Below are positions 63,486-64,000 of a stretch of DNA of 64,000 nucleotides, piece by piece. Position 1 is the first letter of the stretch. Each line of letters starts with the position of its first letter. A program made the translations under genes and the position numbers. Below the pieces are notes generated by a model. That model did no database searches. It was not told the DNA's origin and worked only from the letters and a program-made list of their open reading frames with translations. The DNA is from a virus: positions 1-64,000 of IMG/VR virus record IMGVR_UViG_3300009034_000017, one strand, 5' to 3'.

Positions 63486-64000
63486 ATGGCTGGACTTCCT
63501 TGGGCAGATTGTCCGCGTCAACTGCAACTACTTGAAAGTCTAGTTAAAGCTGGCAACCTAACTTGGGCAGAAATAGCCAAGACTGTTAGTAAGGAGGGTG
63601 CGAAGCGATCTGGTGATTCCTGTCGTTCAAAGGCTTCACTGGAGGGATGGTCTGCTGCCGTTGACTTGGAACTGCTGACAGACGAGCAGGTGGCCGAATA
63701 TGTAGATGAACGGGTTAAGGTTGTCAAGTCCGAAGCATTAGTCCGACACTATAAGAGCATGTATACGACGTTGGTGAAGCAGCAAGCCGATGTCCACAAC
63801 TTGGTGGAGAGGATGAAAGATTCGTTGGAATCCATCAAGCCCATGCCTCCTATGAAGATACGGGAACCCATAGTTGAAGGACAAGAGGAAGAAGAAGTGA
63901 TCCTTCTTGTTTCAGACATCCAGCTAGGCACCAAGTCTATTGGTGCCGAGATTGGACTGACGGAGCCACGGGTATGGGGCGCATTTGGCGCCTATGACTT
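63486..64000 (+). CDS. metallophosphoesterase-like protein (partial)
   Basis: 171 codons are visible, running off the right edge. Well-placed AAAGGAG precedes the ATG. The start has a helix-turn-helix-like region (LESLVKAGNLTWAEIAKTVS), a helical middle and then VILLVSDIQLGTKSIGAEIG, the first metal-binding motif of calcineurin-like phosphoesterases, normally DxHxG; here it is DIQLG, with Gln for His. Such proteins often precede the terminase genes. The rest of the domain is outside the window. Confidence 0.6.
   Translation, partial: MAGLPWADCPRQLQLLESLVKAGNLTWAEIAKTVSKEGAKRSGDSCRSKASLEGWSAAVDLELLTDEQVAEYVDERVKVVKSEALVRHYKSMYTTLVKQQADVHNLVERMKDSLESIKPMPPMKIREPIVEGQEEEEVILLVSDIQLGTKSIGAEIGLTEPRVWGAFGAYD

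Noticed and set aside
1-64000. tRNA genes
   Set aside because: No cloverleaf with a CCA-side acceptor and TTCGA loop in the expected spacing was seen by eye on either strand.

Overview
The window is part of the genome of a tailed double-stranded DNA phage (or a prophage-like contig), most likely a siphovirus of an uncultured bacterium. The evidence is a canonical head-tail connector, tail tube, chaperone, tape measure, hub and fibre series on the plus strand, followed by a roughly 44 kb block of densely packed, mostly tiny early genes on the minus strand. Many genes overlap by ATGA or have a strong AAAGGAG-type ribosome binding site, and several promoters match the sigma-70 consensus (TTGACA, 17 bp, TATAAT-like). 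A GH25 muramidase, a SpoIID-type domain and a double-psi barrel protein point to a peptidoglycan-walled host. The host itself cannot be named from the sequence. No tRNA, rRNA, CRISPR array, integrase, terminase, portal or major capsid gene was recognised; the last three probably lie outside the window.

Layout. 1-19.2 kb (plus): late morphogenesis genes, from a partial structural protein through head-tail connectors, two tandem tail-tube paralogs, a frameshifted tail chaperone pair, tape measure, hub with WGDG repeats, a seven-repeat propeller-like protein and several large repetitive fibres. A minus-strand zinc-finger/DUF559 endonuclease with its own promoter sits inside this block (1.65-2.61 kb). 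19.26-42.05 kb (minus): radical-SAM and Gp37/Gp68-type genes, an interrupted nucleotidase, five DNA methyltransferases and the remains of another, a protease-glycosidase-SpoIID fusion, a holin-like protein, a RecA-like ATPase, an XPF-type nuclease and small hypothetical genes. 42.1-43.7 kb: a divergent control region with promoters on both strands, a ribbon-helix-helix regulator and a replication-type ATPase on the plus strand, then an AT-rich repeat region that may be an origin. 43.9-63.2 kb (minus): one more methyltransferase, a truncated one, many zinc-ribbon microproteins, an SbcC/Rad50 remnant, an ASCH protein, a nuclease, a DUF4326 protein, an Rnl2-type RNA ligase and the GH25 lysozyme. 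63.2-64 kb: a second divergent promoter region, with a ribbon-helix-helix gene to the left and a metallophosphoesterase-like gene running off the right edge.

How it may work together (inference). The minus-strand promoters at 42.15, 47.33, 62.24 and 63.22 kb each have a TTTTAAGGT-type box upstream, suggesting one regulator for the early block. The orphan methyltransferases have conserved ends and different middles, and none has a clear restriction partner, so they probably protect the phage genome from host restriction. Several early genes are visibly decaying (SbcC, nucleotidase, two methyltransferases). Gaps between early genes hold strong, unexplained RNA-like folds; the one at 30.98-31.20 kb is the best candidate for an undescribed structured RNA.
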